Below, in pieces: positions 15,690-24,616 of a stretch of 55,382 nt of DNA (its first letter is position 1; each line of letters starts with the position of its first letter). The notes under the pieces are model-generated. The model saw nothing but the letters and a program-made list of their open reading frames with translations. It did not search any database and was not told the origin of the DNA. Source of the stretch: Clostridiales bacterium (GTDB lineage Bacteria; Bacillota; Clostridia; Christensenellales; CAG-138); contig DXWI01000016.1 in the NCBI GenBank assembly GCA_019416935.1, forward strand, positions 1 to 55,382, read 5' to 3'. The position numbers and the translations under genes are program-made.

Positions 15690-15837
15690 GTTCCTCCTCC
15701 CCTGCGCGTTTTCTGTTGAAAACAGCATAACATCGTCACAATGCATTTGCAATCAAAAGGACAAAACCCGACAAAAGCTGTAGAATATTCGACGGTGCGG
15801 CACATCCATGCGAGATCGGATTTCTATGCATGCGCAA

Positions 15838-15861
15838 AAACGTCCCCGGCAGGGGACGTTT
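15838..15861 (-). terminator. Terminator of the chromate transporter pair
   Basis: A 10-bp stem AAACGTCCCC/GGGGACGTTT with a 4-base loop, followed on the minus strand by TTG. Because the stem itself ends in U residues this makes a TTTTTG tract. It lies 110 bases after the last chr gene. Confidence 0.8.
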
Positions 15862-15970
15862 CAGACCATCAAAAAGCCTTGTTGTGACAGCATTTCTGCT
15901 GCGGCTGGGGGGACGTTCCGGCTTGACGCGAAGCACAGAGCAAGCCGCCTTGGGGGCGGGCGCGCGCCGT

Positions 15971-16522
15971 CTATAGCTGAAACAAAATACCAAGCAGGGC
16001 GCAGCCGATGATGTAAAAGATCGGATGCCCGTGAAACCGCTCGTACAAAATCCATACGACCGCAAAGATAGCGATGTTCTGCCAGCGGAACATCGATATA
16101 AAATCGGCGGCGGGGAGCTGCAGGAGCGTTGTTTTCAGCATCTCCCAGCAGGCGAACGCGATCAGAGCGGTGGAAGCGGGGCGCAGCATATGAAAAATGG
16201 ATTTGGTGATCCGATGATCCCTGACCTTATAAAGCGGTTTGGATACGGTGACGATGATCAAAAATTGCGGCAATACGATCGCGAGCGTTGCCAGAAGGCC
16301 GCCAAGCAGCCCCGTTGCATGAAACCCCGCATAGGTCGCCATGTTGATGCCGATCGGCCCGGGCGTCGACTCGGAGATGGCCACCATCTCCGGCAGCAGT
16401 TCCGCCGAAAACCAGTCGTACCGCTCCGCCATTTTGTAGAGAAACGGCAGCGTTGCCAAACCGCCGCCCACCGAAAACAGGCCGGTAATAAAGAACTCCC
16501 AGATCAGTTGCAGATAGATCAT
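15971..16522 (-). CDS. chrA: Chromate transporter family protein, second half-size subunit
   Basis: A 183-residue half-length CHR-domain membrane protein. LFSVGGGLATLPFLYKMAE and SESTPGPIGINMATYAG are the CHR signature (GGG..LP and PGP). Half-size CHR proteins work as antiparallel pairs and export or import an oxyanion; in Firmicutes the physiological substrate is often not chromate. The start (16522) overlaps the stop of the first half-gene as ATGA. An upstream in-frame extension exists but would run through the other gene and is rejected. A GGAGGAG ribosome site lies upstream. Confidence 0.88.
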   Translation of the reverse strand: MIYLQLIWEFFITGLFSVGGGLATLPFLYKMAERYDWFSAELLPEMVAISESTPGPIGINMATYAGFHATGLLGGLLATLAIVLPQFLIIVTVSKPLYKVRDHRITKSIFHMLRPASTALIAFACWEMLKTTLLQLPAADFISMFRWQNIAIFAVVWILYERFHGHPIFYIIGCALLGILFQL

Positions 16523-17058
16523 TGCTGCTCCTCCTTCCGCGGAAAAATCAGGCCCAGCACCACCGCGCCAATCACGATGAATACGGGCGAAGGGGACAGG
16601 AGAATCAGCAGCACGAGCGCCGCCAAAAAGACCAGCAGGCCCGGAACATCCCGGATGCTGTTCTTGCCCATTTTGATAACCGCCGACAGGATCAACACGC
16701 ATACGGCGATACGGATGCCGGCAAACGCGTGCTGAACGACCGGCAGTTCGGCAAAATTCTGTATGAATGCCGCGATCACGGAAATGATGAGAAAGGACGG
16801 CGCAATGATGCCGAGCAGCGCGACAACCGCGCCCCAAAAACCACGCAGCTTATGCCCGATGAAGGTCGCGGTGTTGACCGCAATAATGCCGGGAATGCAC
16901 TGCCCCAGTGCAAAATAGTCCAGAATTTCATCATCCGTGGCCCAGCCGTGCTTCTCCACGACGTCCTTTTGCAGCAGCGGCAGCATGGCGTATCCTCCGC
17001 CGAACGTAAATGCGCCGATTTTGAAAAAGGTCCAAAAAATCGTCAAAAGTTCCTTCAT
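16519..17058 (-). CDS. chrA: Chromate transporter family protein, first half-size subunit
   Basis: A 179-residue CHR-domain protein, the partner of the next gene. It has AFTFGGGYAMLPLLQKDVVEK and FALGQCIPGIIAVNTATFIG, where the usual PGP is IPG. The start chosen (MKELLTIFWTFFKIG) follows GGGAGAACGGT. In-frame sequence upstream is Arg/Ala-rich and lacks a ribosome site. The two genes form a short operon with its own terminator. The substrate anion is not certain. Confidence 0.88.
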   Translation of the reverse strand: MKELLTIFWTFFKIGAFTFGGGYAMLPLLQKDVVEKHGWATDDEILDYFALGQCIPGIIAVNTATFIGHKLRGFWGAVVALLGIIAPSFLIISVIAAFIQNFAELPVVQHAFAGIRIAVCVLILSAVIKMGKNSIRDVPGLLVFLAALVLLILLSPSPVFIVIGAVVLGLIFPRKEEQQ

Positions 17059-17323
17059 ACCGTTCTCCCAAGTTTGGATGCGCCGCACAGGCGGCGCGCC
17101 GATTCTGCGCGCGGTATTGTCCGCCCCGTGCCGCGGCGGCCCGGTTCCGGCCGTCTTTGCCGCTGCACACGCCATCCGGCAGCGCGCTCTTCCCCCCTGC
17201 CGCGCACCGTTTTCTTTGCAGCGCCGCTTTGTCGAAGCTGCTCCCGCCGGGCGGACCGGCGTTCTTCTCAAGCCCGCTCCGATTATCCCACATTTCGTGC
17301 GCAGCGGCAAGCCGCTGCAATAA
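17059..17323. other. Non-coding stretch upstream of the chr genes
   Basis: A GC-rich interval between the chr operon and the terminator of the URO-D-like gene. Long open frames exist on both strands, but they are Arg/Pro-rich, lack ribosome sites and look like GC artefacts. No promoter could be assigned with confidence. Confidence 0.45.
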
Positions 17324-17365
17324 AAAACGCTCTCCCCATTCATGATTTGCACAGGGAGGCGTTTT
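17324..17365 (-). terminator. Terminator of the long carbohydrate operon
   Basis: Stem AAAACGC-CTCCC / GGGAG-GCGTTTT with one bulged T and a 17-base loop. On the minus strand it is followed by TTTTTTATTG. It lies 135 bases beyond the last gene of the 29884-17501 cluster. Confidence 0.8.
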
Positions 17366-17500
17366 GATCGTATGCCATCCGGCCGCCGAGCATGGCGCGT
17401 GCAACCAGACGCAGCCGCAGCCATTCGGAAACAGTTCCGGCATTTCAGGCTTTCTCGCCGCAAACCCATTGCAGCCAAGAGCGCCGCAGCGACTGCGAGA

Positions 17501-18571
17501 TCATTTCCCGCCGTGCATCTCCCGGTTCCATTGGTGCAGCGCCTGCTGCATTGCCAGAATGTTCTCCCTTGGCATTCCCATGGAAGCGCCGCCGCCGCCG
17601 GATAGAATCAGTCCCCTTGCGGAGCCATAGGAGCGCAGCGTTCTCCACGTTTCCTGCCCGCACTGCTCCGGCGTACCCTTTGCCAGGCAATCCAGCGGCG
17701 AAACGTTGCCGAATATGCAGACCCGCCCGCCCAGCTCGGCGCGCGCCCGCTTCAAATCCGCCTGATGGGAAAAGTTGAACAGGTTCACGCCCAATTCTTC
17801 CATGTACGGGAACGTGATATACCGATTTCCAAAGTTATCGTTATGGAACATCTTGACGGGAACATCAAATGCGAAAAAGATTTCCTTCAGATAGGGATGC
17901 GCAAACTCCGCATAATCCGCTTCGGAAATATAGCCGCAGATATCGTCTAGAACGAGGATGCCCTCGACGTCGCCCAGCGCCGCCATCTGTTCCGCCAGCC
18001 ACCGCTTCACGAGTTGTGTCGTATTGCGAAGCACCCGATGCACCGCGTCCGGATCGAGTTTGAGCGCCATGCAGAACCCGGGAACCCCCATCAAAAAGGA
18101 GGCGATGTTCAGCGGGCCGCGTGAAGCGACCATTCGGATCTTCTGGCCCTCGTCGCGCAGCCGGCTCCTGACGCGCCGGTACATCGCCAGCGCCAGAGGC
18201 ATCAGCCCGTCATGGTTCGGATCCGGCACCGGCAGGTCGGCAATCCGGTCAATATCGTCCGGATCCTCGATCAAGTGTGCGCTCGATACGGGCTGGTGGT
18301 GAAAAAACACCGGTTTACAGCCATATGCGGACGGCTCCGCCGCCATGCCAAACTCAACCCAGTTGCCCGGCAGGAACAGAATATCCGGGAAGTCCCGCCT
18401 GACCTTTCGGTAACAGTTCAGCCAAAGGTCCTGATCGGTATAAAAGTCCAGCGTGTCCACGCCGCAATATCCGGGAAGCCACGGGCTGTCGATCAAAAAG
18501 CCCAATGGGATCTCTTCCATCGGTTCGCACGCCGCACAGCGTTTGATGATGCTCCACTCTCTGTCCGTCAT
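17501..18571 (-). CDS. Uroporphyrinogen decarboxylase (URO-D) superfamily protein, not HemE
   Basis: A 356-residue TIM-barrel protein of the URO-D superfamily. The barrel core is visible as KMFHNDNFGNRYITFPYMEELGVNLFNFSHQ, then GNVSPLDCLAKGTPEQ and a C-terminal GGGGASMGMPRENILAM, all classic URO-D-fold segments. The N-terminal RQAGR porphyrin-binding motif of HemE is absent, so it does not act in haem synthesis. Relatives include corrinoid-dependent methyltransferases, but the HxC zinc motif is not present here (FHND instead). It is the last gene of the sugar-type cluster. The substrate is unknown and probably a small catabolic intermediate. Confidence 0.82.
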   Translation of the reverse strand: MTDREWSIIKRCAACEPMEEIPLGFLIDSPWLPGYCGVDTLDFYTDQDLWLNCYRKVRRDFPDILFLPGNWVEFGMAAEPSAYGCKPVFFHHQPVSSAHLIEDPDDIDRIADLPVPDPNHDGLMPLALAMYRRVRSRLRDEGQKIRMVASRGPLNIASFLMGVPGFCMALKLDPDAVHRVLRNTTQLVKRWLAEQMAALGDVEGILVLDDICGYISEADYAEFAHPYLKEIFFAFDVPVKMFHNDNFGNRYITFPYMEELGVNLFNFSHQADLKRARAELGGRVCIFGNVSPLDCLAKGTPEQCGQETWRTLRSYGSARGLILSGGGGASMGMPRENILAMQQALHQWNREMHGGK

Positions 18572-18874
18572 CCCCCTGCTTCCTTTCTTCTATCGCCTAT
18601 GGCCGCCACGCCCCATCGCTATCGCGAATTGCCGCACAGGCGCCCTTTTCTCCGGTCCCGTTCATTCCGGCATCCCCCTGCGGGGGAACCCTGCCATACG
18701 GAACGCCGCATCGGCTCGTGCGCGCAGTTTAAGCAGAAAGAGCAGCCGATTCCGTTTCATACGGCGGCAAACACGTTCCTTTGGGCGCCCTGCGCCGCAT
18801 CCGTTTGCGCGCTGTTAGGCGGTTTGCAGCGTCAAGCGCTTGCAAGCGAACCTCTGCTCCCCTTTTGCTGATTC
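18572..18874. other. Gap between two URO-D-like genes
   Basis: About 300 bases of GC-rich sequence without a credible gene, promoter or terminator. It is unusually long for a gap inside this tightly packed cluster and could be residue of a deleted gene. Confidence 0.4.
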
Positions 18875-19960
18875 TCAGTCCTTCTCCTGTCGCCATGCCG
18901 CCGCCGATGCGCCAGCGCCCACGCGTCCGCGCAGATTCCGTCCCTCGCCCAGCGCGCGGTCCACCTCGCTTTGCAGCAGCCCGAAAATGATCAGCCCCCG
19001 ATCGATCGTATTGCGGTAGATCTTCTCCATATCGTTCATATACGGTTCGGACAGGTTGACGCACGAAATGCCATCAATCGCGCCGACGTGCTCGATATAG
19101 TGGTCGCCCCGCCCGCAAAAATGAATGCCGCCTCCAAACGTGTCAATGATGCGCGCATCGCGCGGCATCGCGAACGTCTGGTACATCTCGCCCGAAATAT
19201 TCATCGCCGCATCGTTTCGGATGATGCAGCGCCCGCGATGCAGGCAGCCCCATTCCACGCAGTGCTCCGCGTCAATCGTCGGACAAAGCCGGTGCCAGCG
19301 GTTTAAGAACGCAATGAACGTATCCGCCAGATAGTCCAGCGCATCGTGCACCAGCTCCGGCTCCTCATAGAAGGCATAATAGAAATCCGAGCCCCACATC
19401 GCCTCGCACAGTGCCAGCGGCCCCTGCAGGTCGGGGTTATAATAGTGTACATAGCGGCTGACCTTCGGATAGCCTGCAGCCAGTTCCAAATAGCGTTCCG
19501 CCACGCGGAACGTCTTGCCGGCGAGGCCGTTGGAATAGTCCGGCTGATGGCCGCCATTTTGGAGCAGGCGCCCGATATCCTCCTGTCCGTTCTCCAGCGG
19601 ACGCGGCGCGGGAAGCGTATCGTTCTCGCGCGGAACCAGAAACAGCTTGGCGCCCAGCATGGTCGGGATGATGCCTGTACCGTAATTGCTGCGCACGCTC
19701 AGCAGCTCGCCGCTGCCGCTCTCCAGCTTTTCATGCACGCTGTACAGCTCGCGATAGATCATGAGTTCATCGTCTTCCAGCGCATCGTTGATCCATACGC
19801 GCTTCCATTCGACCGCAGCCGGCCGCGGCGTCCGCGCGGTGCGGAACGCGCCCTGGGTCAGCTTCAGATCCGCGAATGCCCGCCATTCGCTCTCCAGCCG
19901 CTCCTCGTCCGTTGGATCGATCCGATTTTCCAAATCGGCAAAGTAGGGATGCAGATTCAT
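18875..19960 (-). CDS. Uroporphyrinogen decarboxylase superfamily protein with HxCG motif
   Basis: A 361-residue URO-D-fold protein, distinct in sequence from its neighbour. The carboxy-terminal half carries GGGIHFCGRGDHYIEHV. The H280-x-C282-G there resembles the zinc-binding HxC of MtaA/MtbA-type methyltransferases. A third ligand cysteine near the C-terminus is not obvious, and no corrinoid protein gene is nearby. It lacks the HemE RQAGR motif. Several ATGs cluster at the start; I use the one with GGAG 6 bases upstream (MNLHPYFADLENRI). It follows the AEC transporter gene by about 70 bases. The last 30 residues are Ala/Gly/Arg-rich and unlike the family, so a late frameshift is possible. 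Confidence 0.78.
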   Translation of the reverse strand: MNLHPYFADLENRIDPTDEERLESEWRAFADLKLTQGAFRTARTPRPAAVEWKRVWINDALEDDELMIYRELYSVHEKLESGSGELLSVRSNYGTGIIPTMLGAKLFLVPRENDTLPAPRPLENGQEDIGRLLQNGGHQPDYSNGLAGKTFRVAERYLELAAGYPKVSRYVHYYNPDLQGPLALCEAMWGSDFYYAFYEEPELVHDALDYLADTFIAFLNRWHRLCPTIDAEHCVEWGCLHRGRCIIRNDAAMNISGEMYQTFAMPRDARIIDTFGGGIHFCGRGDHYIEHVGAIDGISCVNLSEPYMNDMEKIYRNTIDRGLIIFGLLQSEVDRALGEGRNLRGRVGAGASAAAWRQEKD

Positions 19961-20031
19961 CATATTCTCCATTCTGCCGCGCCGCGCGACACGCAAACGG
20001 CACGCATTGCGGCGTTCTTTATCCGTATCGG

Positions 20032-20997
20032 TCAGAGCAGCGCCGAAAGCAGCGCCTGCAATTCAAACATCAGCGGGAGCGTCAGCAGACTCAGCAGCGA
20101 GCTGATAAACGCGCACTCCGCGCCAAAAACGCCGTCGCGCCCATATGCTTCGCTGAAGAGCACCGGATTCATTCCGAGCGGCATTGCCGTAAACGCACCG
20201 ATGATCAGCAGCAGCGTACTGTCCAGCCCCGTCCACCGGCAGAGAAAAAAGACGCCGATCGTAAAGAACGCGGGCAAAAGCAGCAGCCGGATGGCGGAAA
20301 CCAGATATGCGCGCTTTTCCAGAAGCGCGCGCTTCAAAGAGATATGGCCGATCACAATGCCGGTGAGAATCATTGCGCAGACGGAAACGCAGCCGGATGC
20401 ACTGTCACAAATCGTATTGAGAAAGGACGGAATCGGTATCCCCGCCAAGCCCCATACAATTCCCAGCAGGACGGAGATCGTCGCCGGGTTGAAAATGTGC
20501 TTGAGCAGCTCCTTCCAGCCACGATCGGTTCCGGCCGGCATCCACTTCGGCATGACGACGGTATAGATATAGAATGTAAACGGCAGGCCGAGCATCATGT
20601 ACTTCGACAGAATCTCCTGCCCGTACATCGCAAGCACAAACGGAAAGCCAATGTAACCGAAATTCGGAGAGATCATGGAGTAGCTCGCCGTCAGCTTTTC
20701 GCTCTCGTTCCCGTGGAAGCAGCGCCGCATGAGCGCGCTGACGGGCACGCTCAGCAGCAGCAGCGCAACGCCGGCTATGAGCGCCAGAAGGTAGCCGCTG
20801 ATCTTCTGCGGTGTGCATTGCTGGGCAAAGCTGATAAACGACATGCACGGCATGAAAACATACATGACGAGTTTGGACAGCGCGGCGCCCGTGTCCTCCG
20901 GCACAAGTTTTTGCCGGCTCAGCAGCAGACCAATGGCGAAAAACGCCATAAACGTCAGAATCTGTTCACTGGAAAGAAAGAAGATATCGCTCATCAT
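20032..20997 (-). CDS. AEC (auxin efflux carrier) family transporter
   Basis: A 321-residue membrane protein with about ten hydrophobic segments. The AEC features are NFGYIGFPFVLAMYG (with the conserved Asn-Pro helix break region), the central FNPATISVLLGIVWGLAGIPIP and the C-terminal LGMNPVLFSEAYG. Bacterial AEC proteins move organic acids such as malate or malonate. The start is the ATG 8 bases after AAGGTG; an ATG 21 bases upstream overlaps that site. It follows the MATE gene by 37 bases in the same operon, so it probably handles a carboxylate intermediate of the cluster. Confidence 0.88.
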   Translation of the reverse strand: MMSDIFFLSSEQILTFMAFFAIGLLLSRQKLVPEDTGAALSKLVMYVFMPCMSFISFAQQCTPQKISGYLLALIAGVALLLLSVPVSALMRRCFHGNESEKLTASYSMISPNFGYIGFPFVLAMYGQEILSKYMMLGLPFTFYIYTVVMPKWMPAGTDRGWKELLKHIFNPATISVLLGIVWGLAGIPIPSFLNTICDSASGCVSVCAMILTGIVIGHISLKRALLEKRAYLVSAIRLLLLPAFFTIGVFFLCRWTGLDSTLLLIIGAFTAMPLGMNPVLFSEAYGRDGVFGAECAFISSLLSLLTLPLMFELQALLSALL

Positions 20998-21034
20998 CGT
21001 ATTCACACCTTCATGCATCCGGGGCTCGCCATCG

Positions 21035-22411
21035 CTAGGCTACGATATTCCGAACCCAAACCCCTTTTTTGATCCAAACCGCCGCCAGCACACTTTTGCT
21101 CAGCTCGGCCGCAAGGCTCACCGCAAACAGCGGTACAGCGGGCAGATTCGTAAACGTGGCCAGCAGATACGTGATCGGCAGACAGATCAGCGTCACATAC
21201 CCGCCGTCGAACGCCAGCGTCAGCATCGTGCGTCCGCCCGAGCGCAACGTATAATACGCCAGGTGCGTGAACCCGCGGATCGGCAGCAGGTATGCCACGA
21301 CGCGAATCATTGCGCCGGACATGTTCCACACCTCCTCGGTGGTGTTGAACAGGCGCGGAAACCAAACGGACACCGGCATCAATATGACCGCGAACACCAC
21401 GCAAACCGCGATCGCCAGCGCGATCATCCGGCTGTTGGTCTCACGGGCCTCGTCAAACCGATCCGCGCCGAGTAGATTGCCGACCACAATCCCCAGCGAC
21501 GAGCCGAGCGCGTACAGGATGACGTTGAACAGCTGCGTAATATTCGTCGTAATGTTGGAAGCGGCAATGGCGGCAAGTCCGCGCGTTGACAGGCATTGCG
21601 CAATGGCGGCATAGCTCGCCGCATAGATCGTTTCATTGATGAGCAGCGGCGCGGTCCTGACCGCCATGCTCTTGAGCAGGGCGCCGGGAATCCGCAGGCG
21701 GCGCCAGGAGCGGCGAATGAACCGCTCGCCGCACAGGTAGGCCCATACCACCACGATCAGCATTTCAACAAACCGGGAAACGACCGTCGCGATGGCCGCG
21801 CCCCGCACGCCGAGGCGCGGGCAGCCCCATTTCCCGAAGATGAGCAAATAGTTCAGAAGCAGGTTCAGCAAAACCGCGGCAACGCTGCCGACCATTGCGG
21901 GAATCGTTCGGTTGACCTCGCGCAGCGTCGTGCCGTATATCTGCCCCACGGTATACGGCAGCAGGCCGATGAGCATGATGCAGAGATATTCCCACGCACT
22001 GCTGCCCGCCAGCAGCGCGCTGCCCTCGCTGCCCGCATAGCGGATATAGGCATCGATCAGCCCGCGTCCCCACAGCAAAAACAACAGGATGGCGGCTGCC
22101 GTAAAGGCAACGCCCACCACGCGCTTGCTCCGCAGCGTATGGCACAGCCCATCCTCATCGTGTTTTCCGAAGAACTGCGCCGTGAAAATGCCGATACCGG
22201 CCAGCGCGCCCAGGATGCCAAAATTGTAGACCGACAGGAGTTGATTCGCAATCGCGACGCCGGACATCTGTTCCGTACCCAATTGGCCGACCATCACGTT
22301 GTCCAGCAGACTGACGATGTTCGTCACACTGCCCTGAATCACGATGGGCGTGGCCAGGGCGAGAATCTTCTTATAAAATTGGCGGCTGCCGATAAGCCCG
22401 CTCTGTTTCAT
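21035..22411 (-). CDS. MATE family efflux transporter
   Basis: A 458-residue, 12-helix cation/multidrug antiporter of the DinF/NorM type. It begins FYKKILALATPIVIQGSVTNIVSLLDNVMVGQLG, the family N-terminal signature, repeated in the second half (INETIYAASYAAIAQCLSTRG). The ribosome site is GAGGAAG. Presence inside a carbohydrate-type operon is unusual and suggests export of a metabolite or inhibitor. It may equally be an independent insertion between the hydrolase and AEC genes. Confidence 0.92.
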   Translation of the reverse strand: MKQSGLIGSRQFYKKILALATPIVIQGSVTNIVSLLDNVMVGQLGTEQMSGVAIANQLLSVYNFGILGALAGIGIFTAQFFGKHDEDGLCHTLRSKRVVGVAFTAAAILLFLLWGRGLIDAYIRYAGSEGSALLAGSSAWEYLCIMLIGLLPYTVGQIYGTTLREVNRTIPAMVGSVAAVLLNLLLNYLLIFGKWGCPRLGVRGAAIATVVSRFVEMLIVVVWAYLCGERFIRRSWRRLRIPGALLKSMAVRTAPLLINETIYAASYAAIAQCLSTRGLAAIAASNITTNITQLFNVILYALGSSLGIVVGNLLGADRFDEARETNSRMIALAIAVCVVFAVILMPVSVWFPRLFNTTEEVWNMSGAMIRVVAYLLPIRGFTHLAYYTLRSGGRTMLTLAFDGGYVTLICLPITYLLATFTNLPAVPLFAVSLAAELSKSVLAAVWIKKGVWVRNIVA

Positions 22412-22457
22412 GTCTTCCTCTGCGAAGAAACGCTCCGCAATGTCCTACATATGGACA

Positions 22458-22480
22458 GCGCCGCATCTTGGATGCGGCGC
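22458..22480 (-). terminator. Hairpin between uronate-isomerase-like and MATE genes
   Basis: A 10-bp stem GCGCCGCATC/GATGCGGCGC with a 3-base loop, 18 bases after the hydrolase stop. There is no U-tract; it probably attenuates or protects the upstream message. Confidence 0.45.
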
Positions 22481-22498
22481 CGCTCTGACAACTCCGTT

Positions 22499-23770
22499 TT
22501 ACGGTCGATACGGACGCTCCAAAAACTTGTGGTAATAGCCGCCGCACAGATCGGCGATCTCCTCCCGGATCCGTTCATCGTCCGGATAATATCCGAGCGA
22601 GAGCAGCTCCGCATAGTATACCACAAGCACGCGCTCCAGTACAGGCTTAAACCGCGCCCATTTTCCGACCAGATGCCCCAGCATATTCGCATCCGAGTGC
22701 TGCGCGACAAACTTCGCCCCCAGCATCTCATACCGCATACGGGTCATCTCCTCCATGAACACCGGATTGTTCAGAAACCACCAGCAGCCAAACAGCATCA
22801 CATTGCTGAAAATGCGCGCCGTCGCGGTCAGCTCGTGCTGGTTCTCCCGGGCAAGGGTGGTGATGAAGAACAGGTTTTCGCGATACTCCGAAAACAGCCT
22901 GTGCAGCTGGCGGATATCCGCCTTGCCGAGCGAATCACCCGCGTCGCGCATCGCCCGGTGCACATTGCGCGTGACGCCGAGCATCAGCGCAACCGGCAGC
23001 CGTTTTTCGCGGCAGACCGGCAGCACACAGTCTGTCAGGATGCGCGCGCAGGCCGAACCATCGTCCAGGGAAAAGCACACGGGGAGCGACGCAGCCAAAT
23101 AGCGGGCGCCGGTCATGGTCAGCCAGTCGCCCAGAAACCGACAGATTTCGGGCAGAGAGGCGGGCGTTGGGTTTCCGTCCGCCATGCGCTCGACCGCATA
23201 CCCCCACGCGATCAGCTGTTCCACCGCCGCCGGTGCAAAGCCGAGCAGATCGTCGATCCGCAGCGCCGCAAGAAACCTTGCGTCCGCGCGATAACCTCCA
23301 TTCAGCCAGACCTTTGCCTCGTCCGGCTGAAACGGATCGTTGGTCATCAGCACGCCCGTAATGTGCTCTCGCTCAAACACGGTATCGACATATCGCTCCT
23401 GCGACAGCCCCGCATAATGGGCGCGATAGTAATCGAGGTCCTTTTGGTTGACGTCCAGCCCGTCGCGGCGAAACATCGCCAACACCGTGCGGCAGGATTC
23501 GCTGACCGGCGGCCGGTCGACGAACAGCGTTTTCCAGATCAGCTCGGCCTGCTGCGCCTTGGGCAGCGCCCAATATGCAGCCGGAGCCATGCCGGTTGCC
23601 AGCACCGCTTCCTCTACGAGATAGTGATAGGTGACGGTTTCATCGACGCTGACCTGCAGCAGATCTCCAAAGCATGGCGCAAACAGATGCGTATGCATGT
23701 CGAAGATCGGTGTGTCCTGTATGCAGGTGTGAATCCACTCGCGCGCCGCGCTTTCCGATCGAATCTGCAT
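22499..23770 (-). CDS. Uronate isomerase (UxaC)-like amidohydrolase-superfamily protein
   Basis: A 423-residue TIM-barrel protein resembling glucuronate isomerase, slightly shorter than the usual 460-470. The metal-binding IFDMHTHLF gives H26-x-H28, and VAQHSDANMLGHLVGKW near the C-terminus matches the UxaC region with the conserved Arg/His/Asp. UxaC enzymes interconvert uronates with ketouronates; divergent members act on other sugar acids. The ribosome site is AAAGGGG. It directly follows the two ABC permease genes (15-base gap), consistent with acting on the imported sugar. Confidence 0.82.
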   Translation of the reverse strand: MQIRSESAAREWIHTCIQDTPIFDMHTHLFAPCFGDLLQVSVDETVTYHYLVEEAVLATGMAPAAYWALPKAQQAELIWKTLFVDRPPVSESCRTVLAMFRRDGLDVNQKDLDYYRAHYAGLSQERYVDTVFEREHITGVLMTNDPFQPDEAKVWLNGGYRADARFLAALRIDDLLGFAPAAVEQLIAWGYAVERMADGNPTPASLPEICRFLGDWLTMTGARYLAASLPVCFSLDDGSACARILTDCVLPVCREKRLPVALMLGVTRNVHRAMRDAGDSLGKADIRQLHRLFSEYRENLFFITTLARENQHELTATARIFSNVMLFGCWWFLNNPVFMEEMTRMRYEMLGAKFVAQHSDANMLGHLVGKWARFKPVLERVLVVYYAELLSLGYYPDDERIREEIADLCGGYYHKFLERPYRP

Positions 23771-23785
23771 GGATGCCCCTTTCGA

Positions 23786-24616
23786 TCAGCCCTTCAGGCC
23801 GGTCGTTGCAAAGCTGTCGAGAATCTGCCTGCGCAGAACGATGTACACGATCAGGATCGGCAGGATGGAGATCATCGAGCCCGCCGTGACCAGCGGGATG
23901 TTCAGCGTAAACGCGCTCTGGAACCGTGAGAGGCCCAGCTCCATGGTGAACAGCGCATCGCTATTGACAACGATCAGCGGCCAGACATAGGCGTTCCATG
24001 CCTCAAGGAACGCGAATATGCCCAGAGCGGCAAGCGACGAGCCGAGCATCGGCAATACGATCTGGAAGAAAATGCGAAACTCCGACGCGCCGTCGGCCCG
24101 CGCCGCCTCGATGAGCTCATCCGGCACCAGCGCGGAAATGTTTTGCCGCATGAAGAAGATGCCGAAGCTCATCACCAGATACGGTGCGACCAGGCCGCCC
24201 ATGGTATCGGCAAGCTCCAATTCCCTGAGCTGCATGAACACGGGGATCATGTACACCTCGAACGGCACGATTGCCGTTGCAAGGATCACGCCGAAAATCG
24301 CAGTCTTGCCGAAGAAGCGATACTTGGCGAAGATGTAGCCGGCCATGGTGGACGTATAGAGGATGGCGATTGTGGAAATGGTCGCCATAATGCAGCTATT
24401 GAGGAAATACTTGGTAAACGGCGCCGTGCGGAACACATCCGCAAAGTTTTCAAAGCGCCATGTTTGCGGCAGGATCGTTGGCGGCCACTGGTTGAGCTCC
24501 GCCGTGGTCTTAAACGCGGTCAGGAACATCCAGATGAACGGAATGACCATGATCACCGCGCCAAGGGTCAGCAGGATATACCGGGTAATGCGTACGGAGC
24601 GCCGATCATTCGTCAT
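23786..24616 (-). CDS. Carbohydrate ABC transporter permease (MalG-type)
   Basis: A 276-residue inner-membrane permease with six helices. The EAA loop that docks the ATPase reads LIEAARADGASEFRIFFQIVLPMLG. The N-terminus VRITRYILLTLGAVIMVIPFIWMFLTAFKT is typical of CUT1 MalG subunits. The start overlaps the MalF-type gene stop as ATGA. No ATPase gene is in the operon, so a shared MsmX-like ATPase encoded elsewhere must energise it. Confidence 0.95.
   Translation of the reverse strand: MTNDRRSVRITRYILLTLGAVIMVIPFIWMFLTAFKTTAELNQWPPTILPQTWRFENFADVFRTAPFTKYFLNSCIMATISTIAILYTSTMAGYIFAKYRFFGKTAIFGVILATAIVPFEVYMIPVFMQLRELELADTMGGLVAPYLVMSFGIFFMRQNISALVPDELIEAARADGASEFRIFFQIVLPMLGSSLAALGIFAFLEAWNAYVWPLIVVNSDALFTMELGLSRFQSAFTLNIPLVTAGSMISILPILIVYIVLRRQILDSFATTGLKG

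Noticed and set aside
17342..17605. Arg/Pro-rich plus-strand frames over the URO-D-like gene end
   Set aside because: They are antisense to a conserved protein or span its terminator; composition is that of a GC artefact.
17501..18571. Annotating the URO-D-fold proteins as hemE
   Set aside because: The porphyrin-binding RQAGR motif is missing in all three and no other haem gene is nearby.
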